Counted from the stretch's first letter, positions 1 through 6,845 are shown. The stretch: DNA of 17,942 nucleotides from a gamma proteobacterium symbiont of Lucinoma myriamae (GCA_025655635.1 JAHXIM010000137.1:1-17942); one strand, 5' to 3'. Notes: a model not told the origin generated them from the sequence alone. Program-made: numbers and translations.

Positions 1-231
1 CAAATCTTTTTTAATTGTTTTAGCAGTTATATATTCTTGAGCAGGTCGATGCATTTGTCTAATAGCACCATCAAAGTCAATGGTTAATTTACTATTTTCT
101 CGACTTTGAAACTGTTCGTTCAACACTGAAACAACTTTATTTTTACCATGTTTCTGTAAAATATATTCTACTGTTGTTGCATAGCTTGGGTTGCTAAGAT
201 AGATAAAAATAAGTGGTAAGAAATATTTCAT
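1..231 (-). CDS. Truncated secreted protein of unknown function (N-terminal 77 residues)
   Basis: An open frame of exactly 77 codons runs from an ATG at 229-231 off the left edge of the window, so the C-terminus is missing. The start is supported by an AGGA ribosome-binding sequence about six bases upstream. Residues 1-18 form a typical signal peptide (MKYFLPLIFIYLSNPSYA, likely cut after SYA), so the product should be periplasmic or exported. The visible mature part is hydrophilic, with a stretch reading LTIDFDGAIRQMHRPAQEY. I do not recognise the family. It follows the PH-domain gene on the same strand, separated by a 191-bp gap containing a large imperfect palindrome. That the frame is coding is fairly sure because signal peptide and ribosome-binding site agree; the function is unknown. 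Confidence 0.6.
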   Translation of the reverse strand, partial: MKYFLPLIFIYLSNPSYATTVEYILQKHGKNKVVSVLNEQFQSRENSKLTIDFDGAIRQMHRPAQEYITAKTIKKDL

Positions 232-237
232 TTTATT

Positions 238-430
238 CCTGTTATGCATCTGAAATGTATTTTATTATTTTAGTAAAGTTTTTGACTGCTGTTATTTTAA
301 AATATAACATTGTCATCATTGGAAAATCTGGTCGTTGCTTGATTTCAAAATTCTGAGTCTTGTTTTTCCTCAAGTGCAATAAACAAGCCTCTGGGACGAC
401 CAGTTTTCCAATGCATGACCTGTTATGCAT
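238..430. repeat. 12-bp direct repeat pair (238-249 and 419-430)
   Basis: CCTGTTATGCAT occurs twice in the same orientation, 181 bp apart, and the match stops on both sides. On the minus strand both copies contain GCATAAC. One copy overlaps the stop codon of the PH-domain gene; the other lies just upstream of the start of the gene at the left edge. The enclosed segment has no matching terminal inverted repeats at its ends, so a simple target duplication around a MITE is not obvious. The copies could instead be recombination-type core sites. Confidence 0.6.
304..426 (-). repeat. 123-bp imperfect palindrome, attC-like
   Basis: The left arm (304-335) and right arm (395-426) are nearly perfect inverted copies. 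Read inward they share ATAAC, GTCAT, ATTGGAAAA and CTGGTCGT, interrupted only by unpaired bases (one extra T at about 327, a one/two-base bulge near 318). The outer ends are ATAAC/GTTAT. On the minus strand the palindrome begins at the stop codon of the PH-domain gene, inside GCATAAC. A long imperfect stem with a few extrahelical bases, ...AAC/GTT... ends and overlap with a cassette stop codon are attC hallmarks, and 123 bp is within the known attC size range. Against this, the core boxes do not fully match RYYYAAC/GTTRRRY, and no integron integrase is present in the window. The palindrome itself is certain; the attC identity is an inference. Confidence 0.4.
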
Positions 431-875
431 TTTCATGTTCAATGGCAACCAATGCTTCTTTTCGGAAATCAAGGGGAGCTACAATATGAGGAATTGGAGT
501 GCTAACACCACCTGTACCGTTGATAAAAACTGTTCCAAAATTAAACAATCTGCCAAAAATAGTTTGTTCAACTTTAAAACTTTCAACGTTTTTATGATTT
601 AGTTCAATTGTGTTTCTTCTAATAAAACCAAATTTTGCAACTACTCTTTTGGATGTAACGGCGAGTTCGGTGCTTATGTGATATAAAAATGATTTAGTCA
701 AAAAAAGAATACCAAATGCTAAAAATAATAGACCAAAAACACCACCACTACCCAATATTGAAATAAGTCCAATTAAAAATAAAAGTGCTCCTGGAACATA
801 AGTAAACCAGTGTATACTTCCCTTTTTTATCGTTGTTTCATTTGGCATTAAATTATTGTCTACATAACTACTCAT
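423..875 (-). CDS. Small membrane protein with bacterial PH (bPH2/DUF304-type) domain
   Basis: This 150-residue protein has a short polar N-terminus, a hydrophobic hairpin at about residues 24-65 (two membrane helices split by a GSGG turn), then a C-terminal region of about 85 residues. That region begins TELAVTSKRVVAKFG and contains the IRRNTIEL and NFGTVFINGTGG stretches typical of the bPH2 (formerly DUF304, YdbS-like) fold. These domains sit on the cytoplasmic face next to membrane helices; their ligands are mostly unknown. Start choice is supported by AAAGGA upstream of the ATG at 873-875. The stop codon lies inside a GCATAAC motif at the edge of the 123-bp palindrome, so gene plus palindrome has the layout of a gene cassette. 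The fold assignment is by pattern recognition; the role is unknown. Confidence 0.75.
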   Translation of the reverse strand: MSSYVDNNLMPNETTIKKGSIHWFTYVPGALLFLIGLISILGSGGVFGLLFLAFGILFLTKSFLYHISTELAVTSKRVVAKFGFIRRNTIELNHKNVESFKVEQTIFGRLFNFGTVFINGTGGVSTPIPHIVAPLDFRKEALVAIEHENA

Positions 876-1241
876 TTTTTTATTCCTTTAGTTTAATGAT
901 TACACTATATTTCTTTTAAAGCATAACAGTTAAATAGACGGTAACTTGTAATATTGGGATCGCAAGCTTCCGACTTTCTGGTTTTCAATATTATTACATA
1001 TCTATTTAAAACACCACTTACTGTGTCAGGTTTTTCTTACACATCAGTATTTTTTATTTATTTTATTAGTTTAAATTGTTTTTTTAACAAGTCACGATTA
1101 ACACTAACTGTAACCAGACTTAATCTACAATCCATTGAATAACAGCTGTTTCATTAAACTCTAATAAATATTTATTGAAAACAACTCTACTCTTTAACTT
1201 TATAATAAACCAGACAAATTGGGGGACAGAACATTGCTATA

Positions 1242-1267
1242 TTAATCATATTAAAAAATATGATTAA
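1242..1267. repeat. Perfect 11-bp hairpin with AAAA loop
   Basis: TTAATCATATT (1242-1252) is followed by AAAA and its exact reverse complement AATATGATTAA (1257-1267). It is AT-only apart from one base pair, has no T-run on either side and lies far from any stop codon, so it is not a convincing terminator. It could be a binding site or part of a decayed mobile element. Confidence 0.5.
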
Positions 1268-1298
1268 ATAAATTACAGATCTTAAATTTAAATATAAA

Positions 1299-1327
1299 AC
1301 GACAAAAAATGAACTGCCTTATATTAT
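1299..1327 (+). promoter_or_regulatory. Candidate sigma70-type promoter
   Basis: ACGACA (1299-1304, four of six consensus positions) is followed after a 17-base spacer by TATTAT (1322-1327, five of six). In such AT-rich DNA chance matches are common. What raises interest is that no gene follows; instead there is a structured patch and then an intrinsic terminator at 1446-1482. Confidence 0.25.
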
Positions 1328-1333
1328 CTTATA

Positions 1334-1482
1334 TAGACGATCGATGAATTAATACTGAGTACGCCCCGCAGGAAGTATTCTTGGGGTACACCCTTATGAA
1401 GGATTCTCAATTTCTCTGATATCTCTAATTTCCTATTATTAAATAAAAAAGGCGCTAGTGTTTTTAATCACTAACGCCTTTT
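1334..1482 (+). ncRNA. Possible small non-coding RNA
   Basis: A transcript from the candidate promoter at 1299-1327 would begin near 1334 and end at the hairpin at 1446-1482, about 150 nucleotides. It contains the only GC-richer patch in this gap. There AATACT (1351-1356) can pair with AGTATT (1374-1379), and GTACGCCCC (1359-1367) with GGGGTAC (1383-1389); the two pairings are interleaved, as in a pseudoknot or a two-state switch. No known RNA family was recognised. The evidence is the co-occurrence of promoter, structure and terminator only. Confidence 0.25.
1446..1482 (-). terminator. Intrinsic terminator (probably bidirectional)
   Basis: GGCGCTAGTG (1451-1460) pairs with CACTAACGCC (1469-1478) with one mismatch, and flanking A and T runs extend the stem. 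Read on the minus strand the stem is followed by TTTTTTATTT, a strong U-tract, placing it about 70 bases after the stop of the secreted-protein gene at 1555-1920. On the plus strand it is followed by TTTT, so it may also end a transcript from the left. Confidence 0.8.
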
Positions 1483-1554
1483 GGAAATAAATAATATGTC
1501 AGTAAAGCCAGTTTAAAATAACACTGTCAATATTGTTATTTTCTTCAGTGCTCT

Positions 1555-1920
1555 CTATTGTAAATGATACTCACCCGCAGTTTCATTGTAGATAAACACG
1601 CTATCACTGCGTTCACCTGCTGCTGTAGGTTGACGGCTCATGTATTGATTAACATCATTGGCACTGGCAAGAGCAGCCTGTTTAAAATCAGCAGGATTGA
1701 CATATTGCTCATACTCGTAGCTCCACACTAAGTCTTTATTGGCATCATCCCCATAACTGCGTATGCTGTCCGCACTGCTTTTTGTATAACTGACTTCAGC
1801 AAAAATATTGGACGATTCCTCATAAATCAGACTTGATAGAGAATTATCTGCCTGCGCGGCACCTGTGATCATAGTTGCAGCAATAAGAGTAGACGCTAAT
1901 AATGTTTTTAAGTTTTTCAT
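1555..1920 (-). CDS. Small secreted protein of unknown function
   Basis: A 121-residue product with a clear signal peptide: KNLK at the N-terminus, a hydrophobic core over residues 7-20, and a GAAQA|DN cleavage site after residue 24. The mature part, about 97 residues, is polar, rich in Ser, Tyr, Asp and Glu, and has no cysteine. The start at 1918-1920 is supported by AAGGA seven bases upstream. The gene is monocistronic: an intrinsic terminator follows at 1446-1482, and the next gene upstream (2220) points the other way. I do not recognise a family. The product is probably periplasmic or extracellular; the role is unknown. Confidence 0.65.
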   Translation of the reverse strand: MKNLKTLLASTLIAATMITGAAQADNSLSSLIYEESSNIFAEVSYTKSSADSIRSYGDDANKDLVWSYEYEQYVNPADFKQAALASANDVNQYMSRQPTAAGERSDSVFIYNETAGEYHLQ

Positions 1921-2219
1921 GGTTGTATCCTTTTTGTTTAATTGGTATTAATTTTTTCTTAACGATGGATACAGTGTAAGGGAAATCGATTTTTTATCTG
2001 TTCGTAATAATACGGGAAAGAGATCGGTTTATACTTAAACTGGTGATGTTCAGGTGTTTCCTTATGTGTGCCTTCTTTATTCTCTTCTCAGGAACGATTT
2101 ATGTGTAAAATTATGACAATTTCATTAAACATTGGGTTTTATGTAACTACATCACAGTAAAATAGTCAGAAACCTATACAATTAAACACTAATATACTTT
2201 AACTTAATTAGGAATAACT
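1921..2219. promoter_or_regulatory. Divergent intergenic region between two small secreted-protein genes
   Basis: This 299-bp gap separates two genes transcribed outward, so it must carry both promoters. Ribosome-binding sites are clear at each end (AAGGA for the minus gene, TAGGAATAA for the plus gene). I could not identify a convincing pair of -35 and -10 boxes for either side, nor a recognisable operator. Confidence 0.4.
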
Positions 2220-2510
2220 ATGAAACACTTATTATTTTCTGTGGCGTTACTTCTGTCGGCAACGACTAATGCATCTGCTGTCAATGAAGCGGAAGAGCTT
2301 TTTGATTGTGATTTTGCGGGGGAAACTTCAAAACAGGCTGTTATCAATAAATCGCAAGGAATTACTCTGGAAGAAATGCGTGATTTAATGGCATCTATTC
2401 CGTCTAGTGCCTTAAAATCAATTTATGCTTATTATACTGAATTGGGATACCAGTTTGATGATAAACAGCAGGCATATCAAACTGCATATCAAAGCTGTAA
2501 TAATTCATAA
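2220..2510 (+). CDS. Small secreted two-cysteine protein of unknown function
   Basis: This 96-residue product starts at an ATG preceded by AGGAATAACT, a good ribosome-binding site. Residues 1-20 are a signal peptide (hydrophobic core LLFSVALLLSATT, likely cut after NASA). The mature part, about 76 residues, is predicted mostly helical and acidic. It has only two cysteines, Cys30 near the new N-terminus and Cys93 near the C-terminus, which could close a disulfide in the periplasm. A strong hairpin follows at 2549-2581. The family is not recognised. It is transcribed divergently from the other small secreted-protein gene. Confidence 0.65.
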   Translation: MKHLLFSVALLLSATTNASAVNEAEELFDCDFAGETSKQAVINKSQGITLEEMRDLMASIPSSALKSIYAYYTELGYQFDDKQQAYQTAYQSCNNS

Positions 2511-2548
2511 TTCTAGCGGCTAATCTATGACCATAATAAAAATAAACT

Positions 2549-2581
2549 AATAATTACTTCTTAATTCAAGAGGTAATTATT
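2549..2581. terminator. Hairpin between convergent genes
   Basis: AATAATTACTTCTT (2549-2562) pairs with AAGAGGTAATTATT (2568-2581) over 14 positions with a single G-U pair and a five-base loop. It sits between the stop of the plus gene (2510) and the stop of the convergent minus gene (2610). No long T-run follows on either strand, so termination efficiency is uncertain, but position and stem strength fit a shared terminator. Confidence 0.55.
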
Positions 2582-2609
2582 GTTGCTACAATTTATGGTT
2601 GTCTCCTTA

Positions 2610-2891
2610 TTAGCTTGAACGATACCCTGGCTTTGCTATAATTTCTAAATAAAATGACTCTAATTTTTGCTGCTCTGCTTCATCCATACATTTATTAATT
2701 TGCGATAAGTGAATTACTTGCGCTTCTTGTTCTGTATGACCATACTTACAATCAAAATCCCAAAAATCGACACCTTCAGGGAGACTCTTGTTGCGCTCTC
2801 TTTTTAAATATTTTTTAACTTCATATTTAGTCGCTTCAACTAAGCGGGCAAGTTTAATTTTCGGGTGAGTCAGTGCAAATGTTTTTTTCAT
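2610..2891 (-). CDS. DUF6172-type conserved protein
   Basis: A 93-residue cytoplasmic protein with no signal peptide or membrane segment. The sequence starts MKKTFALTHPKIKLARLVEA and continues with a strongly basic helix (KYEVKKYLKRERNK), then LPEGVDFWDFDCKYG and a C-terminal LESFYLEIIAKPG. This is the pattern I associate with the short DUF6172 family of proteobacteria, whose function is not established. Length matches the family. The start is supported by AGGA upstream (TTTAGGATAAAC before the ATG). It lies downstream of hslO on the same strand but is separated by about 100 bases with two hairpins, so it is probably a separate transcript. Confidence 0.75.
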   Translation of the reverse strand: MKKTFALTHPKIKLARLVEATKYEVKKYLKRERNKSLPEGVDFWDFDCKYGHTEQEAQVIHLSQINKCMDEAEQQKLESFYLEIIAKPGYRSS

Positions 2892-2929
2892 GTTTATCCT
2901 AAAGGCTGGCAGCTAATACGAACCGTTAA

Positions 2930-2953
2930 ATCATGCTCATATTTGAGCATGAT
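2930..2953 (-). terminator. Hairpin downstream of hslO
   Basis: ATCATGCTC (2930-2938) and GAGCATGAT (2945-2953) form a perfect 9-bp stem with a six-base loop. On the minus strand it lies about 40 bases after the hslO stop and is followed only by TTTAAC, so the U-tract is weak. It is the likely end of the gatCAB-hslO transcript. Confidence 0.45.
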
Positions 2954-2981
2954 AACTACTCAGCTATATAGTTTTAGTAGT

Positions 2982-3004
2982 AATACGACAATTAATGTCG
3001 TATT
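2982..3004 (-). other. Hairpin enclosing the hslO stop codon
   Basis: AATACGACA (2982-2990) pairs perfectly with TGTCGTATT (2996-3004), leaving a five-base loop that contains the hslO stop codon. There is no T-run, so it resembles a 3' mRNA-stabilising stem more than a terminator. Confidence 0.45.
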
Positions 3005-3915
3005 GAAGGATCTGAGGTTTGGCTGTGTTCGGTGTATATACCGGCAATATCAATTTCATCAAATTGATATTCTTTGCCGCAAAATTCACAATCAACGGAG
3101 ATATTACCTTGTTCTTTGATAATATCGCTGGCTTCCTCATGACTGATAGAACGCAGCATATTAGTGACTTTTTCTCTGGAGCAGCTGCATTTAAAATAAA
3201 TAGATTGTGCATCAAAAAGCCGAATATCTTCTTCATGATAGAGACGGTGTAAAATTTCTTTTACATCCAGACCCAGCAATTCTTCTGGCTTAATAGTACT
3301 GCCCAGATGCGTAATGCGCTCCCAGCTGTCTTCATCATCGCTCTGGCCCGGCAGCTGTTGTATTAAAAGTCCGGCAGAAGCCTTATCATCACAAGCCAGA
3401 AAAATACGGGTTTCTAATTGTTCCGAACGGATCAAATAACCTTCAAGAAATTCAGCAATGCTATTGCCTTCAAGTGCAACAATACCCTGGTAACGTTCTT
3501 TATTTTTTGCCTGTTCTATAGTGATCACCAGATTACCATCACCTAATAGTGATTTTATATCCGTCTCTTCCGGTAGTGGCTCTTCATATTTTGCAACAGC
3601 ACGCACACCAAAATCATTGTGGCATTCAACTACCATTAAAGTCAGTGCATTATCACCACTGGCTTGTATTGTCATGGAACCGTCAAACTTAAGAGTGGCT
3701 GATAATAATACTGAAGCGGCAACCACTTCACCCAGATAATTACGAATAATCTCCGGATAGCTATGATTGGCCTGCATGGTTTGCCAGACTTTATTCAGAC
3801 TGGCAATTTCACCACGGATATTGGCCTTATCAAATAAGAAGCGATTAATTTTATCCTGCTCGTTTTCACTTTTTGCAGTAAAATTATTATTTTCTGAATG
3901 ACTAGATGCATTCAT
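2992..3915 (-). CDS. hslO: Hsp33 redox-regulated holdase chaperone
   Basis: A 307-residue cytoplasmic protein matching Hsp33 across its length, slightly longer at the N-terminus than the E. coli protein. The N-terminal core carries the family's RGE and ATLKFDGSMTIQ-like stretches, then ERYQGIVALEG and IRSEQLETR. The linker has LYHEEDIRLFD. The C-terminal redox switch is intact: Cys243-X-Cys245 and Cys276-X-X-Cys279, with the same spacing as the four zinc-binding cysteines of E. coli. In the family, oxidation releases zinc, unfolds the linker and activates holdase function against aggregating proteins. The ATG overlaps the gatB stop (ATGA), so translation is probably coupled to gatB. Two hairpins follow. 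Confidence 0.95.
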   Translation of the reverse strand: MNASSHSENNNFTAKSENEQDKINRFLFDKANIRGEIASLNKVWQTMQANHSYPEIIRNYLGEVVAASVLLSATLKFDGSMTIQASGDNALTLMVVECHNDFGVRAVAKYEEPLPEETDIKSLLGDGNLVITIEQAKNKERYQGIVALEGNSIAEFLEGYLIRSEQLETRIFLACDDKASAGLLIQQLPGQSDDEDSWERITHLGSTIKPEELLGLDVKEILHRLYHEEDIRLFDAQSIYFKCSCSREKVTNMLRSISHEEASDIIKEQGNISVDCEFCGKEYQFDEIDIAGIYTEHSQTSDPSIRH

Positions 3916-5345
3916 GGTTTCAGTTTTTGCTGTAGAAGTTGATTAACCTGTCCTGGATTAGCCTTTCCTTTTGATGCTTTCATTACGTGCCCGACAAAAA
4001 AGCCGATAAGTTTATCTTTACCCGATTGAAACTCTGCCACCTGACCGGGATTATTGGCAATAACTTCATCAATGATTGCTTCAATAGCTCCGGTGTCAGT
4101 GATTTGTTTCAGACCTTTCTTGTCAATAATGGTATCGGCATCGCCTTCACCGGCATACATAGCTTCAAACACTTCTTTAGCTATTTTTCCGGAAATAGTA
4201 TTGTCTTTAACGCGTTTTAATAATCCGCTTAATTGCTCTGCATTAACGGGGCAGACTTTAAACTCTATGCCATTTTTATTATTGTGCGCGGCAACATCGC
4301 CTAAAATCCAGTTAGCAGCCATTTTTGCATCTCCAACAGCTTGTTGAACTGTCTCATAATATTCAGCCATATCACGGTCAATAGTTAAGGCTTTAGCATC
4401 TTTCTCAGATAGCCCTAATTGATCCATATAGCGAGCACATTTATCATCCGGTAATTCAGGAAGTGTGGCACGAATTGCTTCTATCTCATCGGCTGAAATG
4501 ACGATAGGTAATAAATCCGGATCAGGGAAGTAACGATAATCGTTAGCTTCTTCCTTACTGCGCATAGAGCGTGTTTCATTCTTTTCAGAATCATATAAAC
4601 GGGTTTCCTGCGTCACCGTGCCGCCGCTTTCAAGAATATCCATCTGACGTTCAATTTCAACATTAATGGCTTTTTCTACAAAGCGAAAGGAGTTGATATT
4701 TTTTAATTCCGCCCGTGTTCCAAATTCTTCCTGACCTTTTGGTCTTAGTGATACGTTAGCATCACAGCGAAATGAGCCTTCCTGCATATTACCATCTGAA
4801 ACCCCCAGATAGCGTACAATGGAATGAATCTTACGCATATAGGCAACGGCTTCTTTGGCACTGCGCATATCCGGCTCTGAAACAATTTCTAATAGCGGAG
4901 TACCGGCACGATTCAGATCGATTCCGGTTTGACCATGAAAGCTTTCATGCAGCGATTTACCGGCATCTTCTTCCATATGCGCCCGGGTAACACCAATACG
5001 TTTTTGCGTACCATCTTCCATATCAATATCAATATGCCCTTCACCCACAATTGGATAATACAACTGGCTGATCTGATATGCTTTTGGTGAATCAGGGTAA
5101 AAGTAATTTTTGCGGTCAAAAACTGAGCGTTCATTGATTTTCGCCCCAACAGCTAAACCAAACATCACTGATTTTTTCAGTGCTTCACCATTAAAAACAG
5201 GCAATACACCCGGCAAACCTAAATCAACGGTACAGGCCTGAGTATTCGGCTCAGCGCCATAGGCTGTTGAAGCACCAGAAAATATTTTTGATTTGGTGGA
5301 TAATTGAACATGGATTTCCAAACCAATAACGACTTCCCATTGCAT
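3912..5345 (-). CDS. gatB: Aspartyl/glutamyl-tRNA amidotransferase subunit B
   Basis: A 477-residue protein beginning MQWEVVIGLEIHVQL, the standard GatB N-terminus. Visible features include RKNYFYPDSPKAYQISQ (about 79-94), TRAHMEEDAGKSLHE (120-134), and the GatB signature DLNRAGTPLLEIVSEPD (143-159). A helical region and a C-terminal YqeY-like tail domain that contacts tRNA follow. GatB holds the kinase/ATP-activation site for the misacylated tRNA and works with GatA and GatC to make Gln-tRNA-Gln and/or Asn-tRNA-Asn. Length is normal. The start has GAGAGG upstream, spaced rather far (about 12 bases). It lies 45 bases after gatA and overlaps hslO by four bases. Confidence 0.97.
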   Translation of the reverse strand: MQWEVVIGLEIHVQLSTKSKIFSGASTAYGAEPNTQACTVDLGLPGVLPVFNGEALKKSVMFGLAVGAKINERSVFDRKNYFYPDSPKAYQISQLYYPIVGEGHIDIDMEDGTQKRIGVTRAHMEEDAGKSLHESFHGQTGIDLNRAGTPLLEIVSEPDMRSAKEAVAYMRKIHSIVRYLGVSDGNMQEGSFRCDANVSLRPKGQEEFGTRAELKNINSFRFVEKAINVEIERQMDILESGGTVTQETRLYDSEKNETRSMRSKEEANDYRYFPDPDLLPIVISADEIEAIRATLPELPDDKCARYMDQLGLSEKDAKALTIDRDMAEYYETVQQAVGDAKMAANWILGDVAAHNNKNGIEFKVCPVNAEQLSGLLKRVKDNTISGKIAKEVFEAMYAGEGDADTIIDKKGLKQITDTGAIEAIIDEVIANNPGQVAEFQSGKDKLIGFFVGHVMKASKGKANPGQVNQLLQQKLKP

Positions 5346-5390
5346 AATAATTATTAACCTCTCGGGTTTTTATAGTTTTTTATTTAAGTT

Positions 5391-6845
5391 TTATTTAAAA
5401 GCAGCCGGTGCCTTAGTATGCCAGTCTGTCGCTTGTTGAAACTGGTGTGCCACATTAAGTAATTTTGACTCGGCAAAATGCTTACCAATCAATTGCAGTC
5501 CTACCGGCATATCATTGACAAAACCTGCTGGAATCGACATTCCCGGCAGGCCGGCAAGGTTGACTGCAATGGTATAAATATCTGATAAATACATAGTAAT
5601 GGGATCATCAGTTAATTCACCAATATTAAATGCTGTAGAAGGCGCAGCAGGCCCCATAATGACATCAACATCGGCAAAGGCCTGATTAAAATCATTAGTG
5701 ATCAGACGACGAGTCTTCTGCGCTTTAACGTAATAAGCATCATAAAAACCTTCTGATAATGCATAAGTGCCCACCAGAATACGGCGCTTAACTTCTGTGC
5801 CAAAACCTTCACCACGAGAGCGAATATAAAGATCGTTTAAGTCTTTAGGATCTTCACAGCGATGACCAAAACGCACACCATCCATACGGGATAAATTTGA
5901 TGAACACTCCGAAGGGGCAATAATATAGTAAGTAGGTACTGCCAGATTACTGGTGGGCAGGCTGATCTCTTTAATCACAGCACCCATTTTTTCATATTCT
6001 TTTACGGCTGATTCAATGACTTTAGCCACGGCATCATCCAGGCCTTCTGAAAAATATTCTTTAGGCAAACCAATTTTTAGACCTGCCATACTATCATTTA
6101 AGTTCGCAGTATAATCGGGAACAGTTTCTTCAACACTAGTTGAATCTCTGGGATCGAAGCCCGCCATAACATTAAGCATCAGAGCTGCATCTTCGGCAGT
6201 ACGGGTCATAGGACCAGCCTGATCTAAACTGGAAGCAAAGGCAATCATACCGTAGCGTGAAACACGACCATAGGTTGGTTTTAAGCCCGTAATACCGCAA
6301 AAAGAGGCCGGTTGGCGAATAGAACCGCCGGTATCAGTCCCGGTAGCCGCAGGTGCAAGCCGAGCAGCAACAGCAGCCGCTGAACCACCAGAAGAACCAC
6401 CTGGAACCGCATTTTTGCGCCACGGATTTTGTACTGCACCATACCATGAGGTTTCATTCGATGAGCCCATGGCAAATTCATCCATATTGGTTTTACCCAG
6501 CATGACGGAACCGGAATCATTAAATTTATTAATTGTAGTGGCGTTATAAGGAGAGATAAACGGATCAAGCATTTTTGAACCACAGGATGTTTTTACACCT
6601 TTGGTGCAAAATATATCTTTTTGCGCCAGAGGAATACCATTTAAGATACCGGCATTACCTGCTGCACGTTGTTCATCTGCCTGCTTTGCCTGCTCAAGTG
6701 CCAATTCTGGTGTGACGGTAATAAAACTATTTAGTTGCTCATCCAGTGAATTAATCCGATCCAGATAGCTTTGCGTTAATTCAACACTGGAAAATTCTCC
6801 AGCTTTGAGTCCGGCACTGAGTTCGGCAATGGTTTTGTTATGCAT
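5391..6845 (-). CDS. gatA: Aspartyl/glutamyl-tRNA amidotransferase subunit A
   Basis: This is the glutaminase subunit that releases ammonia for transfer to Glu-/Asp-tRNA. The amidase signature is complete (VPGGSSGGSAAAVAA... TDTGGSIRQPASF). The catalytic Ser-cisSer-Lys triad is readable as Lys76 (in AQKDIF), Ser151 (in PGGSSGG) and Ser175 (in TGGSIRQP), at the spacing known for GatA. The frame extends four codons upstream to a TTG at 6857, but GGAAAG lies just before the ATG at 6843-6845. Starting there gives MHNKTIAELSAGL and 484 residues, the usual GatA length, so I use 6845. A 101-bp gap separates it from gatC. Confidence 0.97.
   Translation of the reverse strand: MHNKTIAELSAGLKAGEFSSVELTQSYLDRINSLDEQLNSFITVTPELALEQAKQADEQRAAGNAGILNGIPLAQKDIFCTKGVKTSCGSKMLDPFISPYNATTINKFNDSGSVMLGKTNMDEFAMGSSNETSWYGAVQNPWRKNAVPGGSSGGSAAAVAARLAPAATGTDTGGSIRQPASFCGITGLKPTYGRVSRYGMIAFASSLDQAGPMTRTAEDAALMLNVMAGFDPRDSTSVEETVPDYTANLNDSMAGLKIGLPKEYFSEGLDDAVAKVIESAVKEYEKMGAVIKEISLPTSNLAVPTYYIIAPSECSSNLSRMDGVRFGHRCEDPKDLNDLYIRSRGEGFGTEVKRRILVGTYALSEGFYDAYYVKAQKTRRLITNDFNQAFADVDVIMGPAAPSTAFNIGELTDDPITMYLSDIYTIAVNLAGLPGMSIPAGFVNDMPVGLQLIGKHFAESKLLNVAHQFQQATDWHTKAPAAFK

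Larger units (their letters stand above)
876..1445. other. Long AT-rich non-coding stretch with inverted repeats
   Basis: No convincing gene is present. A 62-codon open frame on the plus strand (954-1142) lacks a ribosome-binding site and has low-complexity AT-driven composition. Structure seen: GCATAAC at 921-927, in opposite orientation to the copies at 241 and 422; an imperfect hairpin whose outer arms are TTAAATAGA at 930-938 and TCTATTTAA at 1001-1009, with inner arms 949-956 and 986-993; a GGGGGACAGA motif at 1221-1230; an 11-bp perfect hairpin at 1242-1267; and a more GC-rich patch at 1351-1393 with interleaved inverted repeats, treated separately as a possible small RNA. Confidence 0.5.

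Noticed and set aside
242..472. 76-codon minus-strand frame ending at a second GCATAAC
   Set aside because: Starts inside the PH-domain gene in another frame, crosses the palindrome and lacks a ribosome-binding site. It could only matter if the attC idea proves wrong.
954..1142. 62-codon open frame on the plus strand
   Set aside because: No ribosome-binding sequence, AT-driven hydrophobic and Ser/Thr-rich composition, and it runs through inverted repeats; likely chance.
6281..6583. 100-codon minus-strand frame within gatA
   Set aside because: Out-of-frame shadow of the amidase signature region; gatA is intact.
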